Positions 17,228 through 28,100 of a stretch of 64,000 nt of DNA are shown here, piece by piece. The notes beneath the pieces are model-generated. The model ran no database searches. It saw nothing but the letters and a program-made list of their open reading frames with translations, and was not told where the DNA came from. Position numbers and translations under genes: made by a program. Source of the stretch: Enemella evansiae. Its GTDB lineage: Bacteria; Pseudomonadota; Alphaproteobacteria; Rhodobacterales; Rhodobacteraceae. Location of the stretch: positions 62,001 through 126,000 of the forward strand of contig JAFKDC010000008.1 in NCBI GenBank assembly GCA_017255395.1, in the 5' to 3' direction. Position 1 is the stretch's first letter. Each line of letters opens with the position of its first letter.

Positions 17228-18232
17228 ATGACCTTCATGCAGAAGACCCTCGGCACCGTCGCCGCGCTGGCCCTCTCGGCCGGGGCCGCTCTGGCCGACC
17301 CGGCGCTGATCTACGACCTCGGCGGCAAGTTCGACAAATCCTTCAACGAGGCCGCCTACAACGGCGCGCAGCGTTGGGCCGACGAAACCGGCGGCAGCTA
17401 CCGCGACATCGAGATCCAGTCCGAGGCGCAGCGCGAGCAGGCCCTGCGCCGCTTTGCCGAGGCGGGCTTCAACCCGGTCGTCACAACCGGCTTCGCCATC
17501 GCCGACATCATGGGCAAGGTCGCCGCGGACTACCCGGACACAAAATTCGTCAACGTCGACGGCTTCCTGCCCGAGGTGCCGGACAACGTGCTGATCACCA
17601 CCTTCCAGGAGCATCAGGGCTCCTACCTAGTGGGGATGCTGGCGGCGATGGCCTCGGAAGCCGACACCGTCGGCTTCATCGGCGGCATGGACATCCCGCT
17701 GATCCGCCACTTCGGCTGCGGCTTCGCGCAGGGCGCCAAGGCGGTCAACCCCGACATCAAGATCGTCGCCAACATGACCGGCACGACGCCCGCCGCCTGG
17801 AACGACCCGGTGAAGGGCTCGGAACTGGCCAAGGCGCAGATCAGCCAGGGCGCGGACGTGATCTACGCCGCCGCCGGCGGCACCGGCGTGGGCGTGCTGC
17901 AGACCGCCGCGGACGAGGGCATCTACTCGATCGGCGTGGACAGCAACCAGAACCACCTGCACCCCGGCTCTGTCCTGACCTCGATGCTCAAGCGCGTCGA
18001 TGTCGCGGTCTACGACGCCATGTCGGCGGGCGAAGGGCTGGAGACCGGCAAGACCGTCACCCTCGGCCTTGCCGAAGAGGGCGTCGGCTACGCGGTGGAC
18101 GAGAACAACGAGTCCCTGATCACCGAAGAGATGGCCGCCGCAGCGGAAGAGGCCAAGCAGAAGATCATCGACGGCGAGATCGAGGTGGTCAGCTACTACG
18201 CCAACGACAGCTGCCCGGCCCTGCAGTTCTGA
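17228..18232 (+). CDS. BMP-family ABC transporter substrate-binding protein
   Basis: A 334-aa periplasmic protein with a Sec signal peptide (cleavage after ALA, residue ~23) and no lipobox Cys. The BMP/PnrA fold is recognisable from DLGGKFDKSFNEAAYNGA, VTTGFAIADIMGKVA, NVDGF, GFIGGMDIPLIRHFGCGFAQG and YAAAGGTGVGVL. Family members bind purine nucleosides or similar ligands. The cognate ATPase and permeases lie at 18807-22754. A strong hairpin 3' to the gene may stabilise its transcript relative to the rest of the operon. Confidence 0.9.
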   Translation: MTFMQKTLGTVAALALSAGAALADPALIYDLGGKFDKSFNEAAYNGAQRWADETGGSYRDIEIQSEAQREQALRRFAEAGFNPVVTTGFAIADIMGKVAADYPDTKFVNVDGFLPEVPDNVLITTFQEHQGSYLVGMLAAMASEADTVGFIGGMDIPLIRHFGCGFAQGAKAVNPDIKIVANMTGTTPAAWNDPVKGSELAKAQISQGADVIYAAAGGTGVGVLQTAADEGIYSIGVDSNQNHLHPGSVLTSMLKRVDVAVYDAMSAGEGLETGKTVTLGLAEEGVGYAVDENNESLITEEMAAAAEEAKQKIIDGEIEVVSYYANDSCPALQF

Positions 18233-18254
18233 TCCGACAAGAATCCGACACATG

Positions 18255-18281
18255 GCACCTGCCGGATCCTCCGGCAGGTGC
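18255..18281 (+). terminator. Strong perfect hairpin after the BMP substrate-binding gene
   Basis: Twelve perfectly paired bases (GCACCTGCCGGA with TCCGGCAGGTGC) enclose a 3-nt loop, with no following T-run. Placed 22 nt after the stop codon and ahead of the remaining transporter genes, it is better read as a processing or partial-termination stem that raises SBP mRNA over the membrane components than as a complete terminator. Confidence 0.6.
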
Positions 18282-18303
18282 GTTCCGAAGGCCCGGACAG
18301 ATC

Positions 18304-18780
18304 GTGACCCAGACAAGCAAGCCCCTCATTGCCGCCGCCCTGCTGTTGGTGTCGGCCTGCGCCCCGGTCGAGACCTGGTACAAGGCCGGAGGCACCGCCG
18401 GTCAGTCGACGGCGGACCTGACCGCCTGCCGGGTGGAGGCCGTGCGGACCGTGCCCGCGAACACCCAGATCGGCGTCACGCCGATCCGCAGCACGCCGCC
18501 CCGGACGCAATGCTACGGCAAGGGGGACAAGGTCCGCTGCCACACGGTCCCCGGACGGATCTACGGCGGCCAGCGCTACAGCTACGACGCCAACGCGCCG
18601 CTGCGCGGCGACGTCGTCAGCCAGTGCATGGCGGGCCTCGGCTATCGTCCCGTCAGCCTCCCGGCCTGCACCGCGTCGCAGAAACCGGCGGTGCTGGTCG
18701 ATCGCGGGATGCCCCCGCTGACGCAGGACAGCTGTGCGGTCACCACCCGCAGCGGCACCGTCATCGTGAACCCGTCCTGA
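18304..18780 (+). CDS. Hypothetical lipoprotein inside the BMP transporter operon
   Basis: A 158-aa protein with a type II signal peptide: LIAAALLLVSAC gives a lipobox (VSAC) with the modified Cys near residue 20. The mature part has several further Cys (TACRVEA, TQCYGKGDKVRCHT, SQCMAGLGYR, PACTAS, DSCAV), suggesting disulphides, and a QCMAGLGYRPV motif seen in small proteobacterial lipoproteins. The start is a GTG without a strong Shine-Dalgarno. Its position between SBP and ATPase genes is unusual for this transporter class. No function is recognised. Confidence 0.7.
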   Translation: MTQTSKPLIAAALLLVSACAPVETWYKAGGTAGQSTADLTACRVEAVRTVPANTQIGVTPIRSTPPRTQCYGKGDKVRCHTVPGRIYGGQRYSYDANAPLRGDVVSQCMAGLGYRPVSLPACTASQKPAVLVDRGMPPLTQDSCAVTTRSGTVIVNPS

Positions 18781-18806
18781 TCCGCCCCAGCCATGAGAGC
18801 GACGCC

Positions 18807-20408
<1,602 letters not shown>

Positions 20409-20692
20409 CCCGGCCCCCCGCCCCCGCCGGGACAGCCCCCCCGGCTTCTTCTGTCCCGAAATATCCCCGCCGGAGGCATCCCTCCGCGCCACTCGCCTCC
20501 CGGCCGGACCCGGCACAGCGGCGCGGGCTCCCGCACGACCCGGACACCTCCCGCCGAAGACCTCCCCCCGCGCCCCGGCCAGACCCGGCACAGCGACCCG
20601 GTCTTCTTCTTGGTCCAAATACCTCCCGCCGGAGGCATCCCTCCGCGCCCCCCGCGGCACCGCCAGACCTTTCACGCCCCCCGGAGCCCTCC
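20409..20692 (+). repeat. Repeat-rich intra-operon gap with two copies of a mosaic element
   Basis: This 284-nt gap between ATPase and permease genes contains two direct copies of about 48 nt: 20443-20490 (GGCTTCTTCTGTCCCGAAATA, then CCGCCGGAGGCATCCCTCCGCGCC) and 20600-20649 (TCTTCTTCTTGGTCCAAATA, then the same GC-rich tail). A second direct repeat, GACCCGGCACAGCG, lies at about 20507-20520 and 20582-20595. Each tail forms a small hairpin around CGGAGG...CCTCCG. Related elements occur at 25.8, 31.0 and 59.5 kb. No gene is present. Confidence 0.7.
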
Positions 20693-21787
20693 ATGGATAG
20701 AATGCCCGCATGGGCCGACGCGGTCCTCGTTCCCCTGATCTCGATCCTGCTTGCGGCGCTGGTCTCTGCGCTGGTGATCCTTGCCATCGGCGAGAACCCC
20801 GTCGAAGCATTGAGCCTCATGATCGACGGGGCGCTCATGCGCTCTACGGGCTGGGGCTACACGCTTTATTACACCACCAACTTTATCTTCACCGGCCTCT
20901 GCGTCGCCGTCGCCTTCCACGCCAAGATGTTCAACATCGGCGGCGAGGGGCAGGCGATGATCGGCGGGCTGGGCGTGGCGCTGGCCTGCCTCTTCATCCC
21001 CTGGCCGCACTGGACGCTGGCGCTGGTGGGCGCGACCGTGGCGGCGGCGGCCTTCGGCGCGGCATGGGCCTTTATCCCCGCCTACCTGCAGGCCAAGCGC
21101 GGCAGCCATATCGTCATCACCACGATCATGTTCAACTTCATCGCCGCCGCGGTGCTGAACTACGTGCTGGTCAATATCCTGCGCCCGGCGGGCGCCATGG
21201 ACCCGGCCACGGCGGGCTTTCCCGCCGCCACCCACCTGCCGACCTTTCAGGACATGTTCGCCAGTGCCGAGAACCCGCTGTTCCGGGGCTCTCCGGCCAA
21301 CATCACCTTCTTCGTCGCGGTGCTGGCCTGCGTGCTGGTCTGGCTGCTGATCTGGCGCACCCGGCTGGGCTACGAGATCCGCGCCTTCGGCCACTCCGAA
21401 TCCGCCGCGCGCTACGCGGGTATCTCGCCGGTGCGCATCACCGTGCTTGCCATGCTGATCTCGGGCGGGCTGGCGGGGCTGATGGCGATCAACACCACCA
21501 TGGGCGAGGCCGAGCGCCTTGTGATGAACGCCACCGAGGGCGCGGGCTTCATCGGTATCGCGGTGGCCCTGATGGGCCGCAGCCACCCGGTGGGCGTCTT
21601 CCTCGCCGCGCTGCTGTTTGGCTTCCTCTACCAGGGCGGGGCGGAACTGGCGCTCTGGACCAACATCCCGCGCGAGTTGATCACCGTGATCCAGGCGCTG
21701 GTGATCCTCTTCACCGGGGCGCTGGACAACATGGTGCGGATGCCGCTGGAACGCATCTTCATGGCTTTCGGCAAGGGGGCGCGCTGA
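20693..21787 (+). CDS. BMP-type ABC transporter permease 1
   Basis: A 364-aa inner-membrane protein with about ten hydrophobic helices and the family motifs MFNIGGEGQAMIGGLG, LLIWRTRLGYEIRAFGHSES and INTTMGEAERLV. It is equivalent to YufP-type permeases that pair with a BMP binding protein. It begins after the repeat-rich gap, and the second permease starts 1 nt after its stop codon, so the two are translated together. Confidence 0.92.
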   Translation: MDRMPAWADAVLVPLISILLAALVSALVILAIGENPVEALSLMIDGALMRSTGWGYTLYYTTNFIFTGLCVAVAFHAKMFNIGGEGQAMIGGLGVALACLFIPWPHWTLALVGATVAAAAFGAAWAFIPAYLQAKRGSHIVITTIMFNFIAAAVLNYVLVNILRPAGAMDPATAGFPAATHLPTFQDMFASAENPLFRGSPANITFFVAVLACVLVWLLIWRTRLGYEIRAFGHSESAARYAGISPVRITVLAMLISGGLAGLMAINTTMGEAERLVMNATEGAGFIGIAVALMGRSHPVGVFLAALLFGFLYQGGAELALWTNIPRELITVIQALVILFTGALDNMVRMPLERIFMAFGKGAR

Positions 21788-21788
21788 G

Positions 21789-22754
21789 ATGGACCTGAAC
21801 ACCCTCATCCAGATCCTCGACAGCACCATCCGCCTTGCCACGCCGCTGCTGCTGGCCTGCCTCGCGGGGCTGTTCTCGGAACGCTCGGGGATCATCGACA
21901 TCGGGCTCGAAGGCAAGATGCTGATCGCCGCCTTCTTCTCTGCCGCCGTGGCCTTCGCGACCGGATCGGTCTGGCTGGGCCTGCTGGCGGGGATCGCCGC
22001 CTCTATGGCGCTGTCGGCGCTGCACGGGCTGGCCTCCATCACCTTTCGCGGCAACCAGCTTATCTCGGGCGTGGCGCTGAACTTTCTCGCCTCGGGCCTG
22101 ACGGTGCTGATCGCGCAGGTCTGGTTCAGCCAGGGCGGACGCACGCCCTCGCTGATGTCCGGCGGACGGTTCGAGAACATCACCCTGCCCCTGGCCGACA
22201 CCCTGCGCGGCGTGCCCATCCTCGGTCCGATCTACGCCGACCTGATCTCGGGGCACTCTATCCTCGTCTACGCGGCACTGCTGGCGGTGCCCCTGACATG
22301 GTGGGTGCTGTTCCGCACCCGCTACGGCCTGCGCCTGCGCGCCGTGGGCGAGGCGCCCGAGGCGGTGGACACCGCCGGGGTGTCTGTCGTGGGGCTGCGC
22401 TATTCCTCGCTGGTGATCACCGGCGTGCTCTGCGGCATGGCGGGCGCCTATCTCGCTACCGGCCTGCAAGCGGGCTTTGTCCGGGAAATGACGGCGGGCC
22501 GGGGTTATATCGCGCTGGCGGCGCTGATCTTCGCAAAGTGGCGGCCCTGGTACGCGCTCTGGGCCTGCCTGCTGTTCGGGCTGTTGCAGGCGGTTGCGCT
22601 GCGCTACCAGAACCTCGACCTCGGGCTCTTCGTGGTACCGGTGCAGGTGATGGACGCCCTGCCCTACATCCTGACCGTGGTCATTCTTGCGGGTTTCGTC
22701 GGCAAGGCGATCCCCCCGCGCGCGGGCGGCGAGCCCTACGTCAAGGAACGGTAG
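21789..22754 (+). CDS. BMP-type ABC transporter permease 2
   Basis: A 321-aa polytopic membrane protein of the YufQ type, with LFSERSGIIDIGLEGKMLIAA near the N-terminus, FRTRYGLRLRAVGEAPEA and MTAGRGYIALAALIF. It forms the transmembrane channel with the preceding permease. It completes the operon SBP, lipoprotein, ATPase, permease, permease. The imported ligand is probably a nucleoside or related purine compound by family. Confidence 0.92.
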   Translation: MDLNTLIQILDSTIRLATPLLLACLAGLFSERSGIIDIGLEGKMLIAAFFSAAVAFATGSVWLGLLAGIAASMALSALHGLASITFRGNQLISGVALNFLASGLTVLIAQVWFSQGGRTPSLMSGGRFENITLPLADTLRGVPILGPIYADLISGHSILVYAALLAVPLTWWVLFRTRYGLRLRAVGEAPEAVDTAGVSVVGLRYSSLVITGVLCGMAGAYLATGLQAGFVREMTAGRGYIALAALIFAKWRPWYALWACLLFGLLQAVALRYQNLDLGLFVVPVQVMDALPYILTVVILAGFVGKAIPPRAGGEPYVKER

Positions 22755-22817
22755 GCGCGCGGCCGCCGGGCGCGGGACAATACGGGTCGGGCCCGGCCCG
22801 GCACAGGGAGGTCTGGT

Positions 22818-23582
22818 ATGGCGTTCTTTCCGCCACGGCGGCACAAGCTGATCCGGGCGCTGTTCCGGAGGCTCTACCGGACGCCCTACTACATGATCCG
22901 CACCGTGCACGGCCTGCTGCTGGTGATCGACGAAGGCTCTGCGGTCGATCGCCGCGTCGCCCGCCGCAACAGGGCCGATGCCGAGCGGATCGCCCGGCTG
23001 TTCCCGTTCGCCCGGCGCGCCGCCGAGCGGCTGGGCAAGCCCTTCGACGTGCTCGACGCCAGCAGCCGCAAGGGGCACTTCGCGATGCTGGCGGCGCTGG
23101 AGGAACGGGCCGGTGATATCCTTGCCTTCGAAGCCGACATCCAGAACCGCAACCAGCTGGGTGCGCAGCTGTTCCTGAACGCGCTGTCGCGACGGATCGA
23201 AGTGCTGCCGCTTGCCATCGGCGGCAGCGCCGGGCGCGACCGGCGCCGCTTTGCCGAGGACGGCACCCCCATGGGCACCGTGCTGACGCTGGACCCGCCG
23301 CGCGGGCGGCGGCAAAGCGTCGAGATCCGCCCGCTCGATGCGGTGATCACCTGGCGTGGGCGCCTCGTCATCGGCGCCATCGACGCGCGCGAAGACGCCA
23401 CCGGCTTTCTAGAGGGTGCAAGACGCACCGTGGCCGAGAACCTCTGCCTCTGGCAATTCGAAATCGGGATCGATGCCGAGCGGCTGACCGCCCTTGCCGA
23501 AAGCCTCGGGCTGCGCGCGCTGGACGTCCCTGGGCGGGACCGCTACTTCACCAATATCCCGCCGGAGATCCTGAAGGCATGA
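22818..23582 (+). CDS. FkbM-like methyltransferase-fold protein
   Basis: A 254-aa protein in which residues ~70-150 resemble the FkbM SAM-dependent methyltransferase core (FDVLDASSRKGHFAMLAAL, then LAFEADIQNRNQLGAQL). The usual SAM-binding DVGANxG motif is degenerate here (DASSRKG), so catalysis is uncertain. The N-terminal 35 residues are strongly basic and amphipathic (RRHKLIRALFRRLYR), possibly membrane-associated. The Shine-Dalgarno gggaggtctgg supports the ATG at 22818. It follows the transporter by 63 nt; a functional link is not evident. Confidence 0.65.
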   Translation: MAFFPPRRHKLIRALFRRLYRTPYYMIRTVHGLLLVIDEGSAVDRRVARRNRADAERIARLFPFARRAAERLGKPFDVLDASSRKGHFAMLAALEERAGDILAFEADIQNRNQLGAQLFLNALSRRIEVLPLAIGGSAGRDRRRFAEDGTPMGTVLTLDPPRGRRQSVEIRPLDAVITWRGRLVIGAIDAREDATGFLEGARRTVAENLCLWQFEIGIDAERLTALAESLGLRALDVPGRDRYFTNIPPEILKA

Positions 23583-23657
23583 CCGCGTCCCGCCCCCCTT
23601 CCCCCACCCCCCTGCGCTGCGCTTGCAAAACGCGCGGGCTTGGGTCTAGCTGAGACC

Positions 23658-24572
23658 ATGCAGGTCTATCTTCCGATCGCCGAGGTTTCGGTCAACGCGC
23701 TTATGTTGCTGGGGCTGGGCGGCCTCGTGGGCGTGCTCTCGGGCATGTTCGGCGTCGGCGGGGGCTTTTTGCTGACACCGCTGCTGTTCTTCATCGGTAT
23801 CCCACCCTCGGTAGCCGTTGCCACCGGCGCCAACCAGATCGTCGCCTCGTCCTTTTCCGGCCTGCTGGCGCATCTGAAACGCAAGACCGTCGATTTCAGA
23901 ATGGGCGGGGTGTTGCTGGCGGGCGGCATCGTCGGCGCCACGCTGGGCGTGATGCTGTTCAACTACCTCAAGACCATGGGGCAGGTCGATCTGCTGGTGC
24001 GGCTGTTCTACGTCGTCTTCCTCGGCATCATCGGCGCGCTGATGTTCGTCGAAAGCCTGCGGGCGCTACGCAAGTCCCGTCGCGGCGGCCCGCCCACCCG
24101 GAAAAAGCACAACTGGGTCCACGGCCTGCCGCTGAAGATGCGGTTCCGCACCTCGGGCCTCTACATCTCGGTCATCCCGCCGGTGCTGGTCGGCCTGTCG
24201 GTCGGGGTTCTGGCGGCGATCATGGGCGTCGGCGGCGGCTTCATCATGGTGCCCGCGATGATCTACCTGCTGGGGATGCCGACCAAGGTGGTGATCGGCA
24301 CCTCGCTGTTCCAGATCATCTTCGTCGCCGCCTTCACCACCGTGCTGCACGCCTCGACCAACTACACCGTCGACGTGATGCTGGCGGTTCTCCTGATCCT
24401 CGGCGGCGTCGTGGGGGCGCAGTTCGGCACCATCATCGGCACCCGGATGAAGGCCGAACAACTGCGCATCCTGCTGGCCTCGATGGTGCTGCTGGTCTGC
24501 GGCAAGCTGGCGCTGGAACTGCTGCTGCGGCCCGCCGAGCTGTACAACATCACCGCCGTGGGCAGCCACTGA
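23658..24572 (+). CDS. TauE/SafE family sulfite/anion exporter
   Basis: A 304-aa membrane protein with the two TauE half-repeats: GLGGLVGVLSGMFGVGGGF in the first half and GLSVGVLAAIMGVGGGFIMVP in the second, with ~8 helices. Family members export sulfite, sulfoacetate or other C2/C3 anions. The ATG at 23658 is chosen over a TTG 18 nt upstream. The stop codon overlaps the start of the TIGR02186 gene by one base (TGATG), the pairing usually seen in alphaproteobacteria. Confidence 0.88.
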   Translation: MQVYLPIAEVSVNALMLLGLGGLVGVLSGMFGVGGGFLLTPLLFFIGIPPSVAVATGANQIVASSFSGLLAHLKRKTVDFRMGGVLLAGGIVGATLGVMLFNYLKTMGQVDLLVRLFYVVFLGIIGALMFVESLRALRKSRRGGPPTRKKHNWVHGLPLKMRFRTSGLYISVIPPVLVGLSVGVLAAIMGVGGGFIMVPAMIYLLGMPTKVVIGTSLFQIIFVAAFTTVLHASTNYTVDVMLAVLLILGGVVGAQFGTIIGTRMKAEQLRILLASMVLLVCGKLALELLLRPAELYNITAVGSH

Positions 24573-25330
24573 TGCGCTGGCTGCTGGGCCTCCTCGTCAC
24601 GCTGGCCGCCCTGCCCGCGCAGGCCGAAGAGGTGGTGCTGGGCCTCAGCAGCGACACCGTCGCGATCTCGACCGATTTCGACGGCTCTGACATCCTGATC
24701 TACGGCGCCGTGAAGCGCGAGGCCCCCATCGCCGAAGCACCGCTTCAGGTGATCGTCACCGTCAGCGGGCCGTTCCAGCCCCTGACCGTGCGACGCAAGG
24801 AGCGCCGCTTCGGCATCTGGATCAACACCGACTCGGTCTTCGTGGACGCCGCCCCCTCGTTCTACGCCGTGGCGACCTCGGCGCCCTGGCAAGAGGTGAT
24901 CTCGGATACCGAGGACCTGCGCCACCGCATCTCTATCCCGCGGGCCATCCGCTCTGTCGGGGCGCCGGAATCCGTGCCGGACGCGCAGAGCTTCACCGAG
25001 GCGGTTATCCGCGTCCGCACCGACGAAGGCACCTACAAGGTGCTCGAAAGCAGCGTCGGCCTGCGCGAACAGACGCTGTTTGACACATCCGTGCAATTGC
25101 CGGCCAACCTGACCGAAGGCACCTACAGCACCCGCGTCTTCCTGACCCGGGACCGGGCGGTGGTGTCCAGCTTCGCCACGACGATCGAGGTCCGCAAGGT
25201 CGGGCTGGAACGCTGGCTGCACGCGCTCTCGCGCCAGCAACCGCTGGTCTACGGGCTGATGTCGCTGGCCCTCGCCATCGCCGCGGGCTGGGGCGCCTCC
25301 GCGGCCTTCCGGGCGATCCGTCACCAATGA
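24572..25330 (+). CDS. TIGR02186 family membrane-anchored protein
   Basis: A 252-aa protein with a signal peptide (cleavage after AQA, residue ~18), a periplasmic beta-rich region and one C-terminal transmembrane helix (QPLVYGLMSLALAIAAGWGASAA starts near 222). It matches the conserved alphaproteobacterial family that is nearly always coupled to a TauE-type exporter, for which it is probably an accessory subunit. It overlaps the genes on both sides (TGATG and ATGA), so translation is coupled across all three. Confidence 0.83.
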   Translation: MRWLLGLLVTLAALPAQAEEVVLGLSSDTVAISTDFDGSDILIYGAVKREAPIAEAPLQVIVTVSGPFQPLTVRRKERRFGIWINTDSVFVDAAPSFYAVATSAPWQEVISDTEDLRHRISIPRAIRSVGAPESVPDAQSFTEAVIRVRTDEGTYKVLESSVGLREQTLFDTSVQLPANLTEGTYSTRVFLTRDRAVVSSFATTIEVRKVGLERWLHALSRQQPLVYGLMSLALAIAAGWGASAAFRAIRHQ

Positions 25331-25767
25331 CCCGCCACGGCCCATCCCCCCGCGCCGACTGGCCCAGCCTGCGCCCGCTGCAGACACGCTGGAAGGACAA
25401 CGACGCGCTCGGCCACATGAACAACGCCGAGTATCTCTCGCTCTTCGACACGGCAATCAGCCTGTGGCAGATCGAGAACGGCATTGCGATCACCGGCCCG
25501 GAGGCGCTGCGCTTCGTGGTGGTCGAAAACGGCTGCCGCTACTTCGCGGAAGCCGGCTTTCCCGATACCCTTCACGCGGGCCTGCGCCTTGGGCACTTGG
25601 GCCGCAGTTCCTTCCGGTTCGAGCTCGCCCTGTTTCGCAACACCGAGGAACGCGCTTGCACCGAGGCCTTCTTCGCCATGGTCCTGACCGATGCCGACGG
25701 CCGCCCGACCCCCTTGCCGGATCGGCTTCGCGCGGCCCTGACAATCCTTCTTCCGCCAACCGTGTAA
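25327..25767 (+). CDS. Acyl-CoA thioesterase, 4HBT hotdog family
   Basis: A 146-aa hotdog-fold protein. The conserved WKDNDALGHMNNAEYLSLFD segment contains the catalytic Asp/Asn region of the 4-hydroxybenzoyl-CoA thioesterase-like family. It probably hydrolyses a cytosolic acyl-CoA. The start overlaps the TIGR02186 stop (ATGA), so it is the last gene of the TauE operon. A large inverted-repeat element follows immediately after its TAA. Confidence 0.85.
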   Translation: MTRHGPSPRADWPSLRPLQTRWKDNDALGHMNNAEYLSLFDTAISLWQIENGIAITGPEALRFVVVENGCRYFAEAGFPDTLHAGLRLGHLGRSSFRFELALFRNTEERACTEAFFAMVLTDADGRPTPLPDRLRAALTILLPPTV

Positions 25768-25895
25768 GGGGGCTCTGCCCCCAAACCCCCGAGGTATTTG
25801 ACCCAAGAAGAAACCAAAGGGCGCCCGTCCCGGGCTTCTTCTTGGTCCAAATACCCTTGGGGGTGAATGCCGCAGGCAGAGGGGGCAAAGCCCCC
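25768..25895. repeat. Mosaic inverted-repeat element between convergent genes
   Basis: A 128-nt element fills the gap between the thioesterase and uvrC stop codons. Arms GGTATTTGACCCAAGAAGAA (from 25793) and TTCTTCTTGGTCCAAATACC (to 25855) match at 20 of 23 positions. Outside them lie the hairpins GGGGGC-TCT-GCCCCC (25768-25782) and GGGGGC-AAA-GCCCCC (25881-25895). It is suitable as a bidirectional terminator. The arm sequence is the same family as the repeats at 20.4, 20.6, 31.0 and 59.5 kb. Confidence 0.75.
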
Positions 25896-25922
25896 ATTCA
25901 CCTTTCCCCACAGGCGGACCGC

Positions 25923-27776
25923 TCAGGCCTTTTCGTGGAAAAAGGCGTAGATCCGTTCGGCCAGCGCCTCGCTGACGCCCTCGACGGCGCGCAGGTCCGA
26001 GAGGTTGGCGCGGCTCACCGCCTTGGCGGAGCCGAAATGCGCCAGAAGCGCGCGCTTGCGCGCGGCGCCGACGCCGGCGATCTCGTCCAGCGGGTTGGCG
26101 GAGACAGCCTTAGAGCGTTTCGCCCGGTGGGTGCCGATGGCGAAGCGGTGCGCCTCGTCACGCAGGCGCTGGACGAAATAGAGCACCGGGTCGTTGCGGC
26201 GCAGGGCGAAGGGGCGCTGGCCGGTGCGGTGGAATTCCTCCTTGCCGTGGTCGCGATCCACGCCCTTGGCAACGCCCACCATGGGCACGTCCTCGACGCC
26301 ATGCTCGCGCATGATCTCGGCCACCGCCGAGACCTGCCCGGCGCCGCCGTCGATCAGCAGGAGGTCTGGCCAGAGCCCCTTGTCTCGGTCCGGGTCCTCT
26401 TTCTGCAGCCGGGTGAAGCGGCGCTTGAGCACCTCCTTCATCATGCCGAAGTCGTCGCCGGGCGTCAGTTCGTCACCGCGGATATTGTACTTGCGGTACT
26501 GGTTCTTCATGAAACCGTCGGGCCCGGCGACGATCATCGCCCCCACCGCATGCGCGCCCTGGATATGCGAGTTGTCGTAGACCTCGATGCGCTGCGGCGG
26601 GCTCTCCAGCCCGAAGGCTTCGGCCAGCCCGGCCAGCAGCTTCCCCTGCGCCGCGCTTTCGGACATCTTGCGGCCAAGGCTCTCGCGGGCGTTGCGCGCC
26701 GCGCCCTCTACCAGCTCCGCCTTCTCCCCGCGCTGCGGCACGGTGATCTCGACCTTGCGGCCCAGCTTTTCCGACAGCGCCTGACACATCAGGTCCTCGT
26801 CCTCGATCCCGTGGGAGAGGATCAGCAGCCGCGCCGGGTCCTTGGTATCGTAGAACTGGCCGAGGAAGGCCTCCATCACCTCGGCGGGCGAGACATCCTC
26901 GCCGACGCGCGGGTAGAAGTCCTTGTTCCCCCAGTTCTGGTTTGCCCGGATAAAGAAGACCTGCACGCAGGCCTGCCCGTGCTCCATATACAGCGCGATG
27001 ACATCCGCCTCGGCGACGCCTGCCGGGTTGATCCCCTGCGCCGTCTGCACCTGTGTCAGCGCGCGGATGCGGTCGCGCAGCGCGGCGGCGCGTTCGAACT
27101 CCATAGCCTCAGACGCCTCGGCCATCTGCGCCGCCAGCAGACCCTGGATGTCGGTCGACTTGCCCGAGAGGAAGCGCTGCGCGTCGCGCACGCTGGCGGC
27201 ATAGTCCTCTTCCGAGATGCGGCCCACGCAGGGCGCCGAGCAGCGTTTGATCTGGTGCAGCAGGCAGGGGCGCGTGCGGCTTTCGAACATGGAATCCGAG
27301 CAGTTGCGCAGCAGGAAGACCTTTTGCAGCTGGTTCAGCACCCGGTTCACCGCCCCGGCGCTGGCGAAGGGCCCGTAGTAGCTGCCGCCCGCCTTCTTCG
27401 CGCCGCGATGCTTGTGGATCATCGGAAAGGCGTGGTCGGTCACATGGATGTTCGGGAAGGACTTGTCGTCCCGCAGCAGCACGTTGAACTTCGGTTTCAG
27501 CTGCTTGATCAGGTTCTGTTCCAGCAACAGCGCCTCGGTTTCCGTCCGGGTCGTCAGGAACATCATCGAGGCGGTGTCCGCGATCATCCGCTCGATCCGC
27601 CGAGAATGCCCGGTGGGCCGCGCATAGCTGGACACCCGCGCCTTCAGGTTGCGCGCCTTGCCGACATAGAGCACCCGCGACTGCGCATCGAGCATGCGGT
27701 ACACGCCCGGAGAGCTCTGCAGCGTCTTCAGGTAGGACTGGATCACCGCGTGCCCGGTTTCGGTCTGTTCGGTCAT
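25923..27776 (-). CDS. uvrC: Excinuclease ABC subunit C
   Basis: A 617-aa UvrC of normal length. The N-terminal GIY-YIG nuclease (~15-95) has [10 protein letters not shown] and [11 protein letters not shown], and a Cys-containing region ([13 protein letters not shown]) follows. The UVR motif, the RNase H-like nuclease half ([20 protein letters not shown]) and C-terminal helix-hairpin-helix repeats complete it. With UvrA and UvrB it incises both sides of bulky DNA lesions. Transcribed alone from an AT-richer upstream region. Confidence 0.97.
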   Translation of the reverse strand: MTEQTETGHAVIQSYLKTLQSSPGVYRMLDAQSRVLYVGKARNLKARVSSYARPTGHSRRIERMIADTASMMFLTTRTETEALLLEQNLIKQLKPKFNVLLRDDKSFPNIHVTDHAFPMIHKHRGAKKAGGSYYGPFASAGAVNRVLNQLQKVFLLRNCSDSMFESRTRPCLLHQIKRCSAPCVGRISEEDYAASVRDAQRFLSGKSTDIQGLLAAQMAEASEAMEFERAAALRDRIRALTQVQTAQGINPAGVAEADVIALYMEHGQACVQVFFIRANQNWGNKDFYPRVGEDVSPAEVMEAFLGQFYDTKDPARLLILSHGIEDEDLMCQALSEKLGRKVEITVPQRGEKAELVEGAARNARESLGRKMSESAAQGKLLAGLAEAFGLESPPQRIEVYDNSHIQGAHAVGAMIVAGPDGFMKNQYRKYNIRGDELTPGDDFGMMKEVLKRRFTRLQKEDPDRDKGLWPDLLLIDGGAGQVSAVAEIMREHGVEDVPMVGVAKGVDRDHGKEEFHRTGQRPFALRRNDPVLYFVQRLRDEAHRFAIGTHRAKRSKAVSANPLDEIAGVGAARKRALLAHFGSAKAVSRANLSDLRAVEGVSEALAERIYAFFHEKA

Positions 27777-28100
27777 GATCGCCCGCCCTTTCCGGCCTTC
27801 GTGATTCTGCCCTCTGGCTGCCCCGGCTCGGCGCAGGGTTCAAGCAGGATTACATCCACGGAAACTGTGGACAACTCTGTAGGCAAATCTCTGGCAAGTC
27901 CGGATTTCCATGGAATCTCGTATACTTCAGGGCACTGCACAAATTTTAATCACGTTCATAAAGACCTGTTTTTTCTGGGTTTAATTCTGTCCCGACACAA
28001 GCCCTTGAGTTTCTTAACATTTCCGTAACGCTTTTGCGTCAGCCCCGTGACCGGTGCAGAAGTGTCGCGCGCCGCGCCCTGCGCGACCGCTGGGGGCGGC
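27777..28100. other. AT-rich intergenic region upstream of uvrC
   Basis: 324 bases with no gene. The stretch ~27885-28035 is clearly less GC-rich than its surroundings (runs such as aaattttaatcacgttcata and ttttttctgggttta) and probably contains the uvrC promoter on the minus strand and the 3' end of the SDR operon. A single DnaA-box-like TGTGGACAA lies at 27866-27874. A small RNA cannot be excluded but no terminator-like stem marks one. Confidence 0.45.

Noticed and set aside
27866-27874. DnaA-box-like TGTGGACAA.
   Set aside because: It is a single site one mismatch from consensus, with no cluster and no origin-associated genes.
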